DNA from: Desmospora activa DSM 45169
GTDB lineage: Bacteria; Bacillota; Bacilli; Thermoactinomycetales; DSM-45169
NCBI RefSeq assembly: GCF_003046315.1
Contig: NZ_PZZP01000002.1
Location: 310,001 to 374,000, forward strand
Direction of reading: 5' to 3'
DNA length: 64,000 nucleotides
Shown here: positions 9,060-18,106 of the stretch, one piece after another
How positions within the stretch are numbered: position 1 is the stretch's first letter
Layout: every line of letters begins with the position of its first letter
Position numbers and translations under genes: made by a program
Notes under the pieces: model-generated
What the model was told of the DNA's origin: nothing
Databases searched by the model: none
The model's input: only the letters and a program-made list of their open reading frames with translations

Positions 9060-9118
9060 GGGGTGGTTATCCGTCTCCGCTCCATGCGTGGCAGAGTCGC
9101 TCGACGGACAACCACCCC
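9060..9118. repeat. Long imperfect inverted repeat downstream of metK
   Basis: GGGGTGGTTATCCGTC (9060-9075) pairs with GACGGACAACCACCCC (9103-9118) with one mismatch, enclosing a 27-base loop. It lies between the metK stop and the T-run terminator, so it would be the 3' untranslated part of the metK transcript. Role unknown. Confidence 0.6.
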
Positions 9119-9202
9119 TCCCTTCTTTCTAACCCCTCCAATGATTTCTCACAATGAAGGAAACCGATCCACAAGATACGGCAAATCAATTTCCCCGCTT
9201 AA

Positions 9203-10405
9203 TTACAGTCCCGCTTCCAGTTTCAGCTGATCCGCTTTATCGGTACGTTCCCAGGGAAGATCGACATCACGGCGGCCGAAGTGACCGTATGCAGCGGTTT
9301 GGCGGTAAAGCGGGCGGCGTAGATCCAATTGACGGATAATGCCTGCCGGACGCAGATCAAAATGTTTACGCACCAACGCCACCAGTTTATCCTCCTCCAA
9401 CCGACCGGTATCAAAGGTATCTACCCGAATTGACACCGGTTGAGCAACCCCGATGGCATACGCCAACTGCACCTCACATTTATCCGCCAATCCGGCGGCA
9501 ACAATGTTTTTAGCCACATAGCGGGCAGCATAGGCGCCAGAGCGGTCCACTTTGGTAGGATCTTTTCCGGAAAAGGCACCACCGCCGTGACGGGCATATC
9601 CACCATAGGTATCGACGATAATCTTACGACCGGTCAAGCCGGCATCCCCCATGGGGCCACCGATGACAAACCGGCCCGTCGGATTGATGAAGTATCGAGT
9701 CTCATCATCCAACATCTCTGCTGGAACCTCAGGCAAGATTACCTGTTGCTCGATATCCTGTTTAATCTGTTCCAAGGAGATCTCCTCGGAGTGTTGGGTG
9801 GAGACGACAATGGTATCGATCCGTACCGGTTTGTCTCCTTCATACTCGACGGAAACCTGGGTTTTACCGTCAGGGCGCAGGTAATCCAATGTTCCGTCCA
9901 CCCGCACCTGATGTAGACGACGTGCCAAGCGATGAGCCAGGGAAATGGGCAACGGCATCAATTCAGGAGTCTCGTTGACGGCGAATCCAAACATCAACCC
10001 CTGATCACCAGCACCGATCGCCTCAATCTCTTCTTCCGTCATGCTTCCTTCCCGTTTTTCCAGGGCTTCATCCACCCCAGCGGCAATATCGGCAGACTGC
10101 TCGTCAATTGAGGTGAGAACGGCACAAGTCTCCGCATCGAAGCCATATTTGGCACGGGTATAACCGATATCCCGGATCGTATCCCGCACGATCTTAGGAA
10201 TATCCACATAGCAGGTGGTGGAGATCTCCCCCGCCACTAACACCAATCCGGTGGTGACAGAGGTTTCACATGCAACCCGAGCATTGGGGTCCCGGGACAA
10301 AATTTCATCCAAAACCGCATCGGAGATCTGGTCACAAATTTTATCGGGATGTCCCGCTGTGACCGATTCCGATGTAAACAAACTGCGGCGAAGGTTTTCT
10401 GACAC
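9203..10405 (-). CDS. metK: S-adenosylmethionine synthetase
   Basis: Makes SAM from methionine and ATP. The 400-residue protein has the signature [19 protein letters not shown], the [10 protein letters not shown] nucleotide motif and the [23 protein letters not shown] phosphate loop. The start is GTG at 10405, preceded by AAAAAGGAGGAGC. It is expressed alone: a leader of about 170 bases with attenuator-like inverted repeats precedes it and a terminator follows. It lies 5 kb from metNIQ, the importer of its substrate. Confidence 0.97.
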   Translation of the reverse strand: MSENLRRSLFTSESVTAGHPDKICDQISDAVLDEILSRDPNARVACETSVTTGLVLVAGEISTTCYVDIPKIVRDTIRDIGYTRAKYGFDAETCAVLTSIDEQSADIAAGVDEALEKREGSMTEEEIEAIGAGDQGLMFGFAVNETPELMPLPISLAHRLARRLHQVRVDGTLDYLRPDGKTQVSVEYEGDKPVRIDTIVVSTQHSEEISLEQIKQDIEQQVILPEVPAEMLDDETRYFINPTGRFVIGGPMGDAGLTGRKIIVDTYGGYARHGGGAFSGKDPTKVDRSGAYAARYVAKNIVAAGLADKCEVQLAYAIGVAQPVSIRVDTFDTGRLEEDKLVALVRKHFDLRPAGIIRQLDLRRPLYRQTAAYGHFGRRDVDLPWERTDKADQLKLEAGL

Positions 10406-10431
10406 AGTTGCTCCTCCTTTTTATCCATACA

Positions 10432-10496
10432 AAAAGATCCTTCCCCGAGGGAAAGAGGGTTGGTTGACTGTTTGATGGATCTATGTTGGATCTTTT
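10432..10496 (-). promoter_or_regulatory. metK leader with terminator-like alternative hairpins
   Basis: On the minus strand AAAAGATCC (10488-10496) can pair with GGATCTTTT (10432-10440). An inner hairpin, CTTTCCC/GGGAAGG, is followed directly by ATCTTTTTG. A second GATCC copy near 10479 could pair instead. The arrangement looks like an attenuator just ahead of the metK ribosome site. No SAM-I core (GACTGGCCCGATGAAACC-type) is present. Confidence 0.4.
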
Positions 10497-10579
10497 ATGC
10501 TTCCTCGTTGCAAAATCATTTTCAGGATACAAGAAAAGAGCAGCCATGACAAGGGAGGAGGTTTTCCTTCTCCGCAACT

Positions 10580-12859
10580 TCACTCCCGTTTCCTAAAACG
10601 GTATTCCCATTCTTCCTCCCCTTCACCTGAGAGACGGATAAAGTAACGGCCCGGTTGCAATGAATCTCCGATATCGTCTTCCATTTTTTTCGCATGTAAC
10701 GCTACAGTTTGTTGTGTACGTAAATTCTCGTCAAACAGCACCACTGTCAGCGGACGGGAAGGCTCTTTTTCCAACGTAAACCGAAAGCGAACCGATTGCG
10801 ACTCCTCCAAAACAAATGTAAACCAGTCCACATCCGCTTCTCCGGCAATCTGTCCCCGTATCGCTTCCTCGTTGGGCAAGGGTGTTGCTTGCCGGGAGGT
10901 ATCGTTGGGTTCATACGCATCCCTGGCTTCCGGTTGAAACTCCAGCAACAGTAGATAAGGGTCGGGAATCGCATTTCGTCCATAGTCTGACACACGCACA
11001 AATAAGCTTCCCGCTTTTACGTCGATCTCGATTTCTTCCGCCACACCTTCAGCTGCTTCATCCACTTTGGTTCCTTTCCAGCTGCCTGCTTCCTGCAAAT
11101 AGAGAACAGGATCTCCACGTGGGCTCCATACATTGACAGACAAGCGCAAGCTTCCCGGCTCATCCAGATCGAAACGGAACCAGTCGTCATCCCTCTCCTT
11201 ATGAAACGTTCCTTGAAAGGAGGAAATACCGGGCTCCACTTTCACCCTGTACGCACTCCAGCGCTGATCGTTGTTTTCGTATGCATCGGGTTGCAGGCGA
11301 AATTGATTGCTCAAAGTATACGCCCACTCCTGGTCATCTCGGGTGGACAGGCAAAAGATCCATTCGTGCTTTTCTACTGAGAGATGGACTTCTTCCAGCT
11401 CTTCCCCGCTGTACTCCACCGACTCCTCTCCCGGTGCCGTTCCTCGCAATGTAACTGCGCCCATCCCTTGTGGTTCTCCCTCTACCTTGAGGGTGAGCGT
11501 CCCTTCATAAGGGGTGGTAATCTGAAAGCAGTCGGTATCATCTTTTCCCGCTAAAACGGCGCTTACCCGTTGATCACGGGATAAAGGCATCGCCGTTTGC
11601 GGAGAATCGTTGGGCTCAAAGATGTCCGCTTTCCCTTTTTGCGTAAGCGTGGACAAGACATCGATCTCCCCATAGCCTCCCCATTCGTCCCACCGTTCTT
11701 CTCCCACCGGACGTGCGGACTGCCGAATGCGATTGCGCATCGCTTCCGGAGTTAGCGTCGGTGTCTGTCCTTTAAGCAACGCGGCTAATGCCGCCGCTTG
11801 TGGAGCAGCAAAAGAGGTACCCGAATCAGCCTTGCGCCCGCCGCCCGGGACAGCGGCCACAATCGATTCTCCCGGTGCCACCACATCAATCCCGGAACCG
11901 CCATTGGAAGTAGGAACCACTTTCCCCTCGCGTCCGACCGCTCCCACCCCCAACACTTCCGGAAAAGCAGCGGGATAATGAACGGGAGAATTATAGCGAA
12001 TATCCCCATTCTCATCGAGACTGGCATTTCCGGTGGCTCCCACCACCAGGACGCCCTCCTCCTCGGCAAAGCGGACAGCGTCAGCCATCGTCTCCGAATA
12101 AGTCCAACTCCCTTGCGCCAGCACAATTACATCCGCCCCGCGACGAACCGCTTCCCGCATGCCCTCCGCCGTAAAATAAACGTCACCGTCCTTGCCGTCA
12201 TTCATCACTTTAACCGGCATAATATCAATAGCGGCAGCATTTGCATCACGCTCCCACCCGTCCCAAACCTCAACCATCACCCCGGCCACATGGGTCCCGT
12301 GCCCCATGTAATCTTGAGCGGGCTGTACCGGGTCCCGCAAGTTGATCCCCGAAATCAGGTAAGGCTCCAGCAGCGGATGATTAAAATCGACTCCTGTGTC
12401 TACTACCGCCACGGTTACATGGGATTGTACAGGCCAGTCCAACTCCCTCCACGCCTGATCCGCACCGATCTGCCTCAGATAGTAGCGATCCTCTCCACGC
12501 TGAGCAGCTCCTTCCCGCTGCTCCACCTCATATTTTTGGTTAGGGTGGATAAACTCAATCTGTTCATGTGCCGCCCATCGCTTTAACCAATCCTCTTCTT
12601 TCACCCCCTGCTTTAACTTCACCAACATCGTAAATCCGCCATTTTCCTGTGATCGGTGCAGTACATGAACCGACTCCAAAAAACGGGGATCGGGTTGATC
12701 CATCTTCCACTTGACCACCCACTGCTTTTCGACTGACGTTTTCCCTTCATCCACCGTCTCATCAGGGATATCCGGTACCTCTTCCCTCTCCGGCTGACAA
12801 GCGATCAATAGTAAGACACTCAACCCGATGATCCATACGCCCCTCATCCACGCTTTCAT
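10580..12859 (-). CDS. Lipid-anchored subtilisin-family (S8) serine protease with three PPC-type domains
   Basis: 759 residues. The signal peptide ends in lipobox LLIAC (Cys21). A subtilase catalytic domain follows with Asp154 (VVDTGVD), His187 (GHGTHVAG), oxyanion Asn278 (ATGNAS) and Ser349 (GTSFAAP), all intact. A short propeptide-like region (about 45-110) precedes it. The C-terminal half carries three repeats beginning EPND/ENND/EPND (about residues 425, 545 and 655), which match bacterial pre-peptidase C-terminal (PPC) beta domains; these are often processed or bind targets. The ATG at 12859 follows GGAG; a GTG precedes it. It probably acts on the outer membrane face. Substrate unknown. 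Confidence 0.9.
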   Translation of the reverse strand: MKAWMRGVWIIGLSVLLLIACQPEREEVPDIPDETVDEGKTSVEKQWVVKWKMDQPDPRFLESVHVLHRSQENGGFTMLVKLKQGVKEEDWLKRWAAHEQIEFIHPNQKYEVEQREGAAQRGEDRYYLRQIGADQAWRELDWPVQSHVTVAVVDTGVDFNHPLLEPYLISGINLRDPVQPAQDYMGHGTHVAGVMVEVWDGWERDANAAAIDIMPVKVMNDGKDGDVYFTAEGMREAVRRGADVIVLAQGSWTYSETMADAVRFAEEEGVLVVGATGNASLDENGDIRYNSPVHYPAAFPEVLGVGAVGREGKVVPTSNGGSGIDVVAPGESIVAAVPGGGRKADSGTSFAAPQAAALAALLKGQTPTLTPEAMRNRIRQSARPVGEERWDEWGGYGEIDVLSTLTQKGKADIFEPNDSPQTAMPLSRDQRVSAVLAGKDDTDCFQITTPYEGTLTLKVEGEPQGMGAVTLRGTAPGEESVEYSGEELEEVHLSVEKHEWIFCLSTRDDQEWAYTLSNQFRLQPDAYENNDQRWSAYRVKVEPGISSFQGTFHKERDDDWFRFDLDEPGSLRLSVNVWSPRGDPVLYLQEAGSWKGTKVDEAAEGVAEEIEIDVKAGSLFVRVSDYGRNAIPDPYLLLLEFQPEARDAYEPNDTSRQATPLPNEEAIRGQIAGEADVDWFTFVLEESQSVRFRFTLEKEPSRPLTVVLFDENLRTQQTVALHAKKMEDDIGDSLQPGRYFIRLSGEGEEEWEYRFRKRE

Positions 12860-12990
12860 CACGTCGCTCCGTCCCTTTATGGGTTTTTCACCATAAGCTT
12901 ACCAGAAAATCGAGTGCGAGTGGAATCAACCGGAATAAGGGCGTTCGAATGATTATGGAGCCAGCGGGAAAGTTTAACATACATACGAAG

Positions 12991-13069
12991 GGAAGGAATC
13001 TTTGAGTCTGTGTTCTTCTGTTTGCATGGGATGACACAACGAAGTCATTTCGCTTGCAAAAATCCCTTC
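12991..13069 (+). repeat. Interspersed repeat, copy 1
   Basis: Left arm GGAAGGAATCTTTGAGTCTG, right arm TTGCAAAAATCCCTTC; the ends form an inverted repeat. It lies 56 bases upstream of the LCP gene start, the only copy not beside a minus-strand stop codon. It is the same family as the copies at 29298, 34893, 35168, 39749 and 63285. Confidence 0.7.
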
Positions 13070-13125
13070 ATCATTCCGATAATCAGTTCACAAGCATTCA
13101 TCACTCAAATCAGGGAGTTGCCACC

Positions 13126-14055
13126 ATGTACCGCTGGGTATCATTCTTTGTTGCCATTCTCGCGCTGCTGACAGGAGGGGTTCTGTTGTCACAGGGCACC
13201 CGGGATGACGTTCATCCGCCTATCACTCCCGCTCAACCGGAACATCGGCAAACATCGGATAAGGAAACGACGTCCCAAAACACTCGCTCTCAATTGATCC
13301 TTCCCACTCCAGTCAAGAAACCGGTGAGTGTGCTTCTGATGGGGGTAGATCGCCGCAAAAACGACAAGGGGCGCACCGACGCCATTATGCTGATCATTCT
13401 CAATCCCCGCAATGAACGGCTTACGCTCCTCAACATTCCCCGTGACGCTAAAGCACAGTTGCATTTGGGTGGTGGCCGCCAACGCTGGGATAAAATCAAC
13501 CATGCGTATGCCCTTGGAAACGGGGTTAAATCAACCGTACAAACGGTAGAATCGTTTCTTAACATCCCCGTTCATCACTATCTTAAAATGGATATGGCCG
13601 GTTTTCGCCGCATCGTTGACCAAATGGGGGGAGTGGATGTTCAGGTCCCAAAGACCTTTTCCTACAAAGGACAGCACTTTCACAAAGGCTCGATGCATTT
13701 AAACGGAATACAAGCCCTGGCTTATATTCGCGATCGAACCGGGGGGAGTGATTACGATCGCCATATTCGCCAGCAACAGGTGCTGCGGGAGCTGTGGAAA
13801 CAAAGCACCCAAGCTTCAACAATGTTGAAACTGCGGGATATTATTCCTACCGTTTTCCACCATGTGGAGACCGACTTGTCTCCTTGGGATATCTGGCGCA
13901 TGGTTTCCACTCTGCGTACCCTTTCGCCGAATCAGATGCAGGTTCTGCACATGAAAGGTGTAGACGAGTGGAGTAACCATTACTACCTCGTGATTCCACA
14001 AAACGAACAGAAACGAATTCAAAACATCCTGCGACAAGAATTAGAGTCAAATTAA
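13126..14055 (+). CDS. LytR-CpsA-Psr (LCP) family cell-wall glycopolymer ligase
   Basis: 309 residues: a short cytoplasmic start, one N-terminal transmembrane helix (about 5-25) and an extracellular LCP domain. The LCP hallmarks are visible: VSVLLMGVDRR, GRTDAIMLI (Asp/Arg of the polyprenyl-phosphate pocket), LLNIPRDAK, KINHAYALG and the DYDRHIRQQQ segment with catalytic Arg residues. The family transfers undecaprenyl-linked polymers such as teichoic acid or capsule to peptidoglycan. The start is set by AGGGAG 8 bases before the ATG at 13126; the longer frame has no ribosome site. Its partner polymer cannot be deduced. A second LCP gene lies at 20597. Confidence 0.92.
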   Translation: MYRWVSFFVAILALLTGGVLLSQGTRDDVHPPITPAQPEHRQTSDKETTSQNTRSQLILPTPVKKPVSVLLMGVDRRKNDKGRTDAIMLIILNPRNERLTLLNIPRDAKAQLHLGGGRQRWDKINHAYALGNGVKSTVQTVESFLNIPVHHYLKMDMAGFRRIVDQMGGVDVQVPKTFSYKGQHFHKGSMHLNGIQALAYIRDRTGGSDYDRHIRQQQVLRELWKQSTQASTMLKLRDIIPTVFHHVETDLSPWDIWRMVSTLRTLSPNQMQVLHMKGVDEWSNHYYLVIPQNEQKRIQNILRQELESN

Positions 14056-14060
14056 CAAAG

Positions 14061-14357
14061 TCATTCTTTGCCCATCATGCTTAAAAAATATCCACCGATC
14101 CCTCCGCTTTCACCACAAGGAGGTCCTCTCCGCTTCTCCCCACTTTTAATCTCGATTTTTAGACGGCCTCTCCATCGCCATCGCCCTTTGGCAATCAGAC
14201 GTGGAACTGGTATGCTGGTTAGAGCTAAAAATTCATACAGTCCAACATCCGCCTCATGTTGGGAAACGAGACCTTGTACGATAAAACCGGAACGATCCTG
14301 ATCCAACAAACAATCCCGATAAAGAGAAGACATGCCGATCCATATCACGCTAACCAC
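14061..14357 (-). CDS. Hypothetical protein, doubtful
   Basis: A 98-codon frame filling most of the 460-base gap between the LCP and YigZ genes, opposite in strand to both. GTG start at 14357 with GAAAGGAT close by; a GTG three codons in is better spaced. The translation (MVSVIWIGMSSLYRDC... ending SGGIGGYFLSMMGKE) has natural-looking codon use but no recognised domain, no signal and no conserved context. It may be a decayed or lineage-specific gene, or not a gene at all. The rest of the gap shows nothing. Confidence 0.3.
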   Translation of the reverse strand: MVSVIWIGMSSLYRDCLLDQDRSGFIVQGLVSQHEADVGLYEFLALTSIPVPRLIAKGRWRWRGRLKIEIKSGEKRRGPPCGESGGIGGYFLSMMGKE

Positions 14358-14515
14358 ATCCTTTCAAGCCGCTTGGGCTTGTCTGTGGTCAACAGCATAA
14401 ACCAGGGCTTTTTTTTGCGGCTACCCTTTCGACAAAACTTTCTAAAACAATGGTTCCTTTCCCAGGAAATATGGACAACCCGCGCAAACTCGACAATCCG
14501 GAGGAGGGCTTTCCA

Positions 14516-15166
14516 TTGCAGATACCCGCTCGATTCCGCACCGTCAAAGGGTACGGAGAGACTGAAATCATCATACAAAAATCCCGTTTTATCAGCTATG
14601 TCGAACGTGTCGATAAAGAGGAGGAAGCCATCGGGTTTATACAGGGAATCGCAAAAAAGCATTGGGACGCGACTCATAACTGTTATGCATATATTGTGCG
14701 CGATCCCCAAGAAATTCAGCGTTCCTCCGATGACGGCGAACCGGCGGGTACGGCCGGCCGCCCCATCTTAGAGGTGTTAAAAAAGCGCCAACTGTGTAAT
14801 ACCGCCGTTGTCGTGACTCGCTATTTTGGCGGTATTAAGCTGGGCGCTGGAGGCTTGGTACGAGCATATGGGCAAGGGGCCAGTGCTGGCCTGGACACTG
14901 CCGGGGAATATGAGTGGATCCCCCACCACCGGGTCTTGATCACCGTGAATTACCACGCGATGGGAAAGGTGGAACACCAGCTGCATCAGACCGGTTATGA
15001 GATGGAATCCCCACAATTTACCGATCGCGTCCAGTGGACGCTATGGGTTCCCGTTGGAGAGGAAACCTCCCTACAACAAATGGTATCCGAACAGACCAGC
15101 GGTCAAGGGATGTTCAACCTGAAAGAAATCCAATACCGACCACGAGAATCAGGAAACGAGGAATAG
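14516..15166 (+). CDS. YigZ/IMPACT family protein
   Basis: 216 residues, orthologous in layout to B. subtilis YvyE. The N-terminal UPF0029 domain contains KSRFISYV, AYIVRD, DDGEPAGTAGRPIL and VVVTRYFGGIKLGAGGLVRAYG; a smaller C-terminal domain (about 140-210) follows. IMPACT homologues are linked to translational control in eukaryotes; the bacterial role is unsettled. The start is taken as TTG at 14516 because GGAGGAGGG lies 7 bases upstream and the family begins just there. The frame stays open to an ATG at 14450 that lacks a ribosome site. In B. subtilis yvyE also lies near an LCP gene and the comF region. Confidence 0.9.
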   Translation: MQIPARFRTVKGYGETEIIIQKSRFISYVERVDKEEEAIGFIQGIAKKHWDATHNCYAYIVRDPQEIQRSSDDGEPAGTAGRPILEVLKKRQLCNTAVVVTRYFGGIKLGAGGLVRAYGQGASAGLDTAGEYEWIPHHRVLITVNYHAMGKVEHQLHQTGYEMESPQFTDRVQWTLWVPVGEETSLQQMVSEQTSGQGMFNLKEIQYRPRESGNEE

Positions 15167-15408
15167 GCATCGATGACCGGGAGAGGGAACGATTTCCAGA
15201 GTAGCGGCCCTTTGCACGAAAGAACAAGTCTCGCCATGGTCACTCGTTCCCGATCTCGCTTTGACCGACAACCCAGCGGAGTCTCCGTAGAGCTCAACGG
15301 TTTAGCGGCCACACATGCTTTTCGCATAAACACACAGCCCTACATCCTTAAAAGGGAAAGGCGCAAAAACGGAATTCGGGACCCGGGCCTACACTTGCAT
15401 TAATAATG

Positions 15409-15436
15409 AACCCCCACAACGACAGCTGCGGGGGTT
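15409..15436 (+). terminator. Terminator between convergent YigZ and metQ genes
   Basis: AACCCCC/GGGGGTT stem (15409-15415 with 15430-15436) is followed by TTAA on the plus strand. The T-run favours the plus direction; the preceding A/T context could serve metQ weakly. The 240 bases before it show no gene. Confidence 0.6.
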
Positions 15437-15445
15437 TTAATCAGT

Positions 15446-16246
15446 TTAGTCAAAAGCGGGTACAACGGCACCTTCGTATTTTTCTTCAATAAAGGATTTT
15501 GCTTCAGGGGAAGTGAGCGCATCCGCTAATTTTTGAATGGCCTCATCATCCTCGTTCCCTTTTTTCACTGCTAAAACATTGACATAAGGGGATTCTGATC
15601 CTTCTAGGAACAGAGCGTCCTTTTGTGGATCCAACTTGGCTTGTAAGGCGTAGTTGGTGTTGATCACGGCAAAATCCACCTGATCCAACACCCGGGGTAG
15701 AGTGGCCGCTTCCAGCAGTTTAAACTTTAGTTTTTTGGGGTTGGATTTGATGTTCTTTTCGGTTTTATCCCCGTCGCGATTATCCAGCTTAATCAAACCC
15801 TCGTCATCCAACAGCAACAGTACCCGGGTGATTTCACTGGTAGCATTAGGCAGAGCCACTGTTGCCCCTTCTTTTAGCTCAGCAATATCATCCAGTTTGT
15901 TGGAGTAGGCCCCCATCGGTTCAATATGAACCCCTGTCACCGCCGTTAGATCCCAACCTTGCTCTCGGTTGGTCGCCTCCATCCAGGGGGTGTGCTGAAA
16001 GAAGTTGGCGTCCAGCTCTCCTTCTTGCACCGATTTATTGGGCAAAACATAGTCCTGGAACACCTTTACTTCCAACTTAATTCCCTCTTTTTCCAACTGC
16101 GGCTTCACATGTTCCAAAATTTCCGCATGGGGCACTTGGCTCGCCCCCACTTTTAATGTTTGTTCCCCTTGGCTTTGGCCACCTCCACATGCAGTCAAAA
16201 CCAAAGCCAACGATAAAATTAGCAGCGTTAACCACCGTTTTTTCAT
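15446..16246 (-). CDS. metQ: Methionine ABC transporter substrate-binding lipoprotein
   Basis: 266-residue NlpA/MetQ lipoprotein. Signal peptide with lipobox LTAC (Cys20), then the family features LKVGASQVPHAEIL, ANFFQHTPWM and the VINTNYAL segment. It captures D/L-methionine outside the membrane for MetN2I2. Last gene of the metN-metI-metQ operon, 27 bases after metI, controlled by the SAM-I riboswitch ahead of metN. Confidence 0.95.
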   Translation of the reverse strand: MKKRWLTLLILSLALVLTACGGGQSQGEQTLKVGASQVPHAEILEHVKPQLEKEGIKLEVKVFQDYVLPNKSVQEGELDANFFQHTPWMEATNREQGWDLTAVTGVHIEPMGAYSNKLDDIAELKEGATVALPNATSEITRVLLLLDDEGLIKLDNRDGDKTEKNIKSNPKKLKFKLLEAATLPRVLDQVDFAVINTNYALQAKLDPQKDALFLEGSESPYVNVLAVKKGNEDDEAIQKLADALTSPEAKSFIEEKYEGAVVPAFD

Positions 16247-16273
16247 TTGATCATTTCCTTTCCCATTTTCGTT

Positions 16274-16930
16274 TTATCGTTTATCCAAGCGGCGGGCTAA
16301 TCGATCTCCGCCCCATTGGACGATTTGGACCAACAATACGAGCAAAATACCGCATACAACCAGCATTGCATCGTTAAAGGACTGAAAACCGAAGCGATAA
16401 GCGGCATCCCCCAGTCCTCCGCCACCCACGACACCAGCCATGGCGGAAAAGCTGATCAGAGTGACACAGGTAACAGTGAGACCTGAAACCAAAGCCGGTG
16501 TCGCTTCCGGCAGCAGCACCCGCGTCACCACGCGCCACTTGGTGCTGCCCATGGCCTGTGCCGCCTCAATCACGCCTTTATCCACTTCACGTAAGGCCGT
16601 CTCCACCATACGGGCATAAAACGGGGCCGCACCTGCGATCAGTGGAATTGTGGCCGCTGTTGGCCCCAAGGTGGTTCCCACCAACAGTTGTGCAACTGGA
16701 AACAAAAACAGAACCAACACGATAAAGGGGACCGCACGAAATAAATTGACAAAAGCGGCAATGATTCGCTGTAACCACGGTTGGGCTGCAATCTGTCCAC
16801 GATCAGTGATCACCAGTAGGATTCCGAGAGGAATACCGAAGAGGGCGGTAAAAAAAGTGGAGATCGCGACCATATACACCGTCTCACCGCTTGCCTGCCA
16901 AACCAGCGGCCAATCAACTTCCGCTAACAC
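16274..16930 (-). CDS. metI: Methionine ABC transporter permease
   Basis: 218 residues with about five transmembrane helices. The EAA loop, EAAQAMGSTKWRVVTRVLLP, lies at about residues 122-141. The start GTG at 16930 overlaps the metN end by 17 bases and is preceded by AAGGAGGTGACGGCAG. Typical MetI length (about 215-225). Forms the membrane channel with MetN; metQ follows. Confidence 0.94.
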   Translation of the reverse strand: MLAEVDWPLVWQASGETVYMVAISTFFTALFGIPLGILLVITDRGQIAAQPWLQRIIAAFVNLFRAVPFIVLVLFLFPVAQLLVGTTLGPTAATIPLIAGAAPFYARMVETALREVDKGVIEAAQAMGSTKWRVVTRVLLPEATPALVSGLTVTCVTLISFSAMAGVVGGGGLGDAAYRFGFQSFNDAMLVVCGILLVLLVQIVQWGGDRLARRLDKR

Positions 16931-17921
16931 CTGCCGTCACCTCCTTCTCCGATCGCTCTCGAAACCGTATCGCCACTTTTTCTACGGTTGAAGGCTCCCC
17001 TTCCAAGGAAACCGTCACCGCTCCATCCACAGTCAGTTCCCCTGCTACTAAGTGAATCCGGACTCCATTTGTAGCGGCTTCCTTTTGCAGATGCGGTAAC
17101 AACTCCCTCCAGTCGTCGACTGAAAACTGCAGCCAGACACTAGTTTCTGCGTCGGCCTGGGGTTGCTCCGCTCCTTCCAGCAATGTCTGCTTCACAAATT
17201 GGGCGGTTACTTCATGGCGCGGCCGTTGGAAGATCTCTTCCACTTCCCCCAACTCAATCACACTGCCCCCGTCCATCACTGCCACCCGCTGACAGATGGC
17301 GCGAACTACGCTCATTTCGTGTGTAATCAGCAGCAGTGTAATTCCCGTGTCGCGGTTGATTTCCCGCAACAATTGCAGGATGGAGGCTGTCGTCTCCGGA
17401 TCGAGGGCGGATGTCGCCTCATCACACAACAACACCTTGGGATCGTTGGCCAAAGCACGGGCAATGCCGACACGCTGTTTCTGCCCCCCTGACAGTTGTG
17501 AGGGATATGCCGTTGCCCGTTCTTTTAATCCGACACGATCCAACAGCCGCTTCACCCGCTCCTCAATTTCGTCCTTAGGGATTCCTGCCACTTCCAAGGG
17601 GAATGCCACATTTCCCCATACCGTTCGTGACCATAACAGGTTAAAGTGTTGAAAAATCATTCCCATCTGTAAGCGCGCCTGGCGCAACTCTTTTTCATTT
17701 AAGTGGTGAATGGCTTGACCGTCCACATACACTTCTCCGGACGTCGGTTTTTCCAATCCGTTTACCATTCGCAGGAGCGTGCTTTTACCGGCACCGCTTC
17801 TGCCGATAATGCCAAAGATCTCACCTTGTTGAACATCGATATTTACTCCGGATAACGCTGTCACCGGCTGATTTCCTCTTTTTACGGGAAACTGTTTGGA
17901 TACTTCTTTCAGTTGAATCAC
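16914..17921 (-). CDS. metN: Methionine ABC transporter ATPase with NIL domain
   Basis: 335 residues. ABC domain with Walker A (GRSGAGKST), signature (LSGGQKQR), Walker B (VLLCDEATSALD) and ITHE. A C-terminal NIL regulatory domain (about residues 255-330) binds methionine and inhibits transport in E. coli MetN. First gene of metNIQ; the 5' leader is a SAM-I riboswitch. This NIL domain gives a second, post-translational feedback layer (known for the family). Confidence 0.95.
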   Translation of the reverse strand: MIQLKEVSKQFPVKRGNQPVTALSGVNIDVQQGEIFGIIGRSGAGKSTLLRMVNGLEKPTSGEVYVDGQAIHHLNEKELRQARLQMGMIFQHFNLLWSRTVWGNVAFPLEVAGIPKDEIEERVKRLLDRVGLKERATAYPSQLSGGQKQRVGIARALANDPKVLLCDEATSALDPETTASILQLLREINRDTGITLLLITHEMSVVRAICQRVAVMDGGSVIELGEVEEIFQRPRHEVTAQFVKQTLLEGAEQPQADAETSVWLQFSVDDWRELLPHLQKEAATNGVRIHLVAGELTVDGAVTVSLEGEPSTVEKVAIRFRERSEKEVTAGVSGS

Positions 17922-17946
17922 AACCTACACCTCCCTTACAACATAA

Positions 17947-18106
17947 AAAAAACTTTCTGGCAGATACGCAGAAAGGTTGTGTCCAAACTCTCCACTCTCA
18001 TCTGTCAGAACCTTTACCAGTTCCGCAGGAATTGGCACCTTTACCGCTATGCAGTCGGTTGCCGGGTTTCATCGGGCCAGTCCCTCCACCGCTCTGGATA
18101 AGAGAA
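17947..18106 (-). ncRNA. SAM-I (S-box) riboswitch with terminator, controlling metNIQ
   Basis: On the minus strand the aptamer runs 18106 to 17995: TTCTCTTATCCAGAG opens P1, then GAGGGACTGGCCCGATGAA and the paired AAACCCGGCAACC core, the GGTGCCAATTCC arm, and GATGAGAG closes P1. An intrinsic terminator follows: CTTTCTG/CAGAAAG (17953-17959 with 17969-17975) and eight T residues. The terminator ends about 25 bases before the metN start. SAM binding should favour the terminator, so the importer is off when SAM is plentiful (established for this class). Confidence 0.95.

Noticed and set aside
10406-10580. SAM-I riboswitch ahead of metK
   Set aside because: Searched by eye for the GACTGGCCCGATGAAACC core and P1 strands as found at 18106; not present. 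Only attenuator-like pairing remains.
15173-15403. 76-codon plus-strand frame after the YigZ gene
   Set aside because: Arg/Ser-rich, no family, no ribosome site, ends inside the terminator region.
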